Shown piece by piece: positions 63,063 through 64,000 of a DNA stretch of 64,000 nt; the stretch's first letter is position 1, and each line of letters opens with the position of its first letter. The translations under genes were made by a program, and so were the position numbers. The DNA comes from Hymenobacter nitidus (GTDB lineage: Bacteria > Bacteroidota > Bacteroidia > Cytophagales > Hymenobacteraceae): the NCBI RefSeq assembly GCF_020447315.1, contig NZ_JAJADQ010000001.1, positions 682,001 through 746,000 on the forward strand, in the 5' to 3' direction. Under the pieces are notes generated by a model, which was not told where the DNA came from, ran no database searches, and saw only the letters and a program-made list of their open reading frames with translations.

Positions 63063-63113
63063 AAGCCCGGTAGTAGACTTTAAACCAGTCTGTTACCGGG
63101 CTTTCTCTTTTTT
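63063..63113 (+). terminator. Terminator of tRNA-Asn
   Basis: 17-base arms with two mismatches (63063-63079 with 63087-63103), loop TTAAACC, then CTCTTTTTTG. Confidence 0.85.
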
Positions 63114-63146
63114 GCCACCCACCGGCGCGGTGGGTGGATAGCGCAG

Positions 63147-63188
63147 AAACGCTAACGAGCGGACCAGATGGTCCGCTCGTTAGCGTTT
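63147..63188. repeat. 42-bp near-perfect palindrome
   Basis: Arms of 20 bases (63147-63166 and 63169-63188) pair perfectly around the 2-base centre GA. No T run follows on either side, so it is unlike the standard terminators here. It lies 26 bases after the response-regulator stop codon on the minus strand. Confidence 0.7.
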
Positions 63189-63214
63189 GGGGATAAAGAC
63201 TGGTAGATATCTGA

Positions 63215-63634
63215 CTATGCCGGAAACTGGCGCTGGAAATGCAGCTTGAGAATGGTATCGAGCTTTTCCTTGGTGAGCGGCTTGCTAACCAACCCGGCGA
63301 TGGGCATAGATTCCACGCGGCCGAGGTCGACGGAACTCATAGATGCCGTATGCATCACGATGACCACGGCTTGCTGCTGGCTCTCGGGCAGGCGCTGGTA
63401 TTGCTCCACGAAGGCCATGCCGTCCATACCAGGCATTTTTACGTCGAGCAGTACCAGCACCGGGCTGCTGGGATTGGCATCGGCGGCGAGGTCTTCCAAG
63501 ACGGCCAGGGCATCGGCGCCGTCGTTGGCGGCGCGGTACTGGTCGGCTACGCCAAGCTGCCGGAGCAGGCGTTCATTGAGGTCGTTGGTGAGCGGATCGT
63601 CATCGACCAGCAGCACACTGGAGAGTTTTATCAT
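63215..63634 (-). CDS. CheY-like response regulator (receiver domain only)
   Basis: The 139-residue protein from the ATG at 63634 (MIKLSSVLLVDDDPLTNDLN) is a stand-alone receiver domain. It has the acidic pair DDD, the phosphoacceptor Asp of LVLLDVKMPGMDGMAF near 65, the Thr of VMHTAS and the Lys of GLVSKPLTKEKL. There is no output domain. It passes phosphate signals within a two-component pathway. The adjacent kinase-like gene, 95 bases upstream on the same strand, is the likely partner. Confidence 0.93.
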   Translation of the reverse strand: MIKLSSVLLVDDDPLTNDLNERLLRQLGVADQYRAANDGADALAVLEDLAADANPSSPVLVLLDVKMPGMDGMAFVEQYQRLPESQQQAVVIVMHTASMSSVDLGRVESMPIAGLVSKPLTKEKLDTILKLHFQRQFPA

Positions 63635-63729
63635 AGAAGTAGCGGTGCAGTGGGCCGTGGGCAATGGCAGGTCGGACGAAGCCGGTACCTGCTCAGCCAG
63701 GCCGCACAAAACTAGCACAACCCTGCTGA

Positions 63730-64000
63730 TCAGGCTAACTCAATGAAAAAGGTAGTACCCTCTTTTTCGCGGCTTTCGAGCCAGATGGCTCCGCCGTGGA
63801 GTTCGACGATTTGCTTGGCGATAAAAAGGCCGAGGCCGGTCGTGACTTCGCCGTGCAGACCGGCGCGGCGCGTGGGATTGAACTTGTCGAACAGGTTGTT
63901 GTGCAGCTTGCTGGGAATACCGATGCCGGTGTCGCGCACCGTGAGGCGCGCTTTGCCCTCGTGCTCGCGCAAACCGACGGTCACGGTGCCCCCGGCGGGC
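63730..64000 (-). CDS. Sensor histidine kinase, C-terminal ATPase part (cut by right edge)
   Basis: The frame is open from the window end and stops at 63730. It carries PAGGTVTVGLREHEGKARLT, the G1 box DTGIGIP, FNPTRRAGLHGEV, the G2 box GLGLFIAKQIVELHGGAIWL and ESREKEGTTFFIEL. This is the HATPase_c half of a histidine kinase. Sensor and dimerisation parts are outside the window. It probably phosphorylates the response regulator encoded next to it. Confidence 0.9.
   Translation of the reverse strand, partial: PAGGTVTVGLREHEGKARLTVRDTGIGIPSKLHNNLFDKFNPTRRAGLHGEVTTGLGLFIAKQIVELHGGAIWLESREKEGTTFFIELA

Overview
The window looks like chromosomal DNA of a high-GC member of the Bacteroidota, most probably Hymenobacter or a close relative in the Cytophagales. 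Signs seen in the sequence are a SusC/RagA-type TonB-linked outer-membrane protein, many lipoproteins with a Cys lipobox, promoter boxes of the Bacteroidota type (TAnnTTTG), a YtxJ-type bacillithiol redox protein, a DUF6799-like protein, a fused alpha/beta E1 2-oxoacid dehydrogenase and a group III truncated haemoglobin. The genus assignment is inference. I see no rRNA, CRISPR array, transposase or prophage block; one tRNA gene (tRNA-Asn) is present.

Layout. 0-4 kb: the start of a pectate lyase gene leaving the left edge, a PDZ/alpha-beta hydrolase and a secreted amidohydrolase. 4-12 kb: a lipoprotein, a cold-shock-domain protein, rlmF, three tandem paralogous small membrane proteins, a YdeI/OmdA protein and a secreted protein. 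12-18.5 kb: a VOC protein, an SDR oxidoreductase with an AraC regulator, an S41 peptidase, an NTF2-like protein and two damaged genes (one frameshift, one in-frame TGA). 18.5-20.3 kb: an XRE-type regulator behind a duplicated inverted-repeat operator, then a deletion scar that cut a DUF433/DUF5615 toxin-antitoxin pair. 20-32 kb: lpdA, an M1 peptidase, an EamA transporter, a truncated globin, proC, and odhB-sucA of 2-oxoglutarate dehydrogenase. 32-44 kb: a royal-jelly-like lipoprotein, a 3D-domain protein, a large coiled-coil/WG-repeat membrane protein, a paired set of outer-envelope proteins, a SLOG-fold protein and DUF1206. 44-54 kb: a saccharopine-dehydrogenase-like enzyme divergent from gcvP, lipA, OsmC, YtxJ and the fused branched-chain-type E1. 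54-64 kb: an orphan SusC-like receptor, an M16 peptidase, three adjacent secreted proteins sharing a fixed-length APG-x11-D[YW]xGRP motif, pheS, a Rieske-like lipoprotein, tRNA-Asn, a response regulator and the end of a histidine kinase.

Functional themes. Much of the core metabolism here depends on lipoate: lipA makes the cofactor, lpdA is the shared E3, odhB/sucA form the 2-oxoglutarate complex, the E1 fusion feeds another lipoyl E2, and gcvP works with lipoyl-GcvH. The genes are mostly monocistronic, separated by strong hairpin terminators, many built on one shared stem sequence. The accessory content is dominated by secreted or lipid-anchored proteins of unknown role. The best candidates for something new are the APG-x11-D[YW]xGRP gene cluster, the duplicated 38-bp operator set 52 bp apart ahead of the XRE regulator, and the triplet of Lys-rich single-span membrane proteins.
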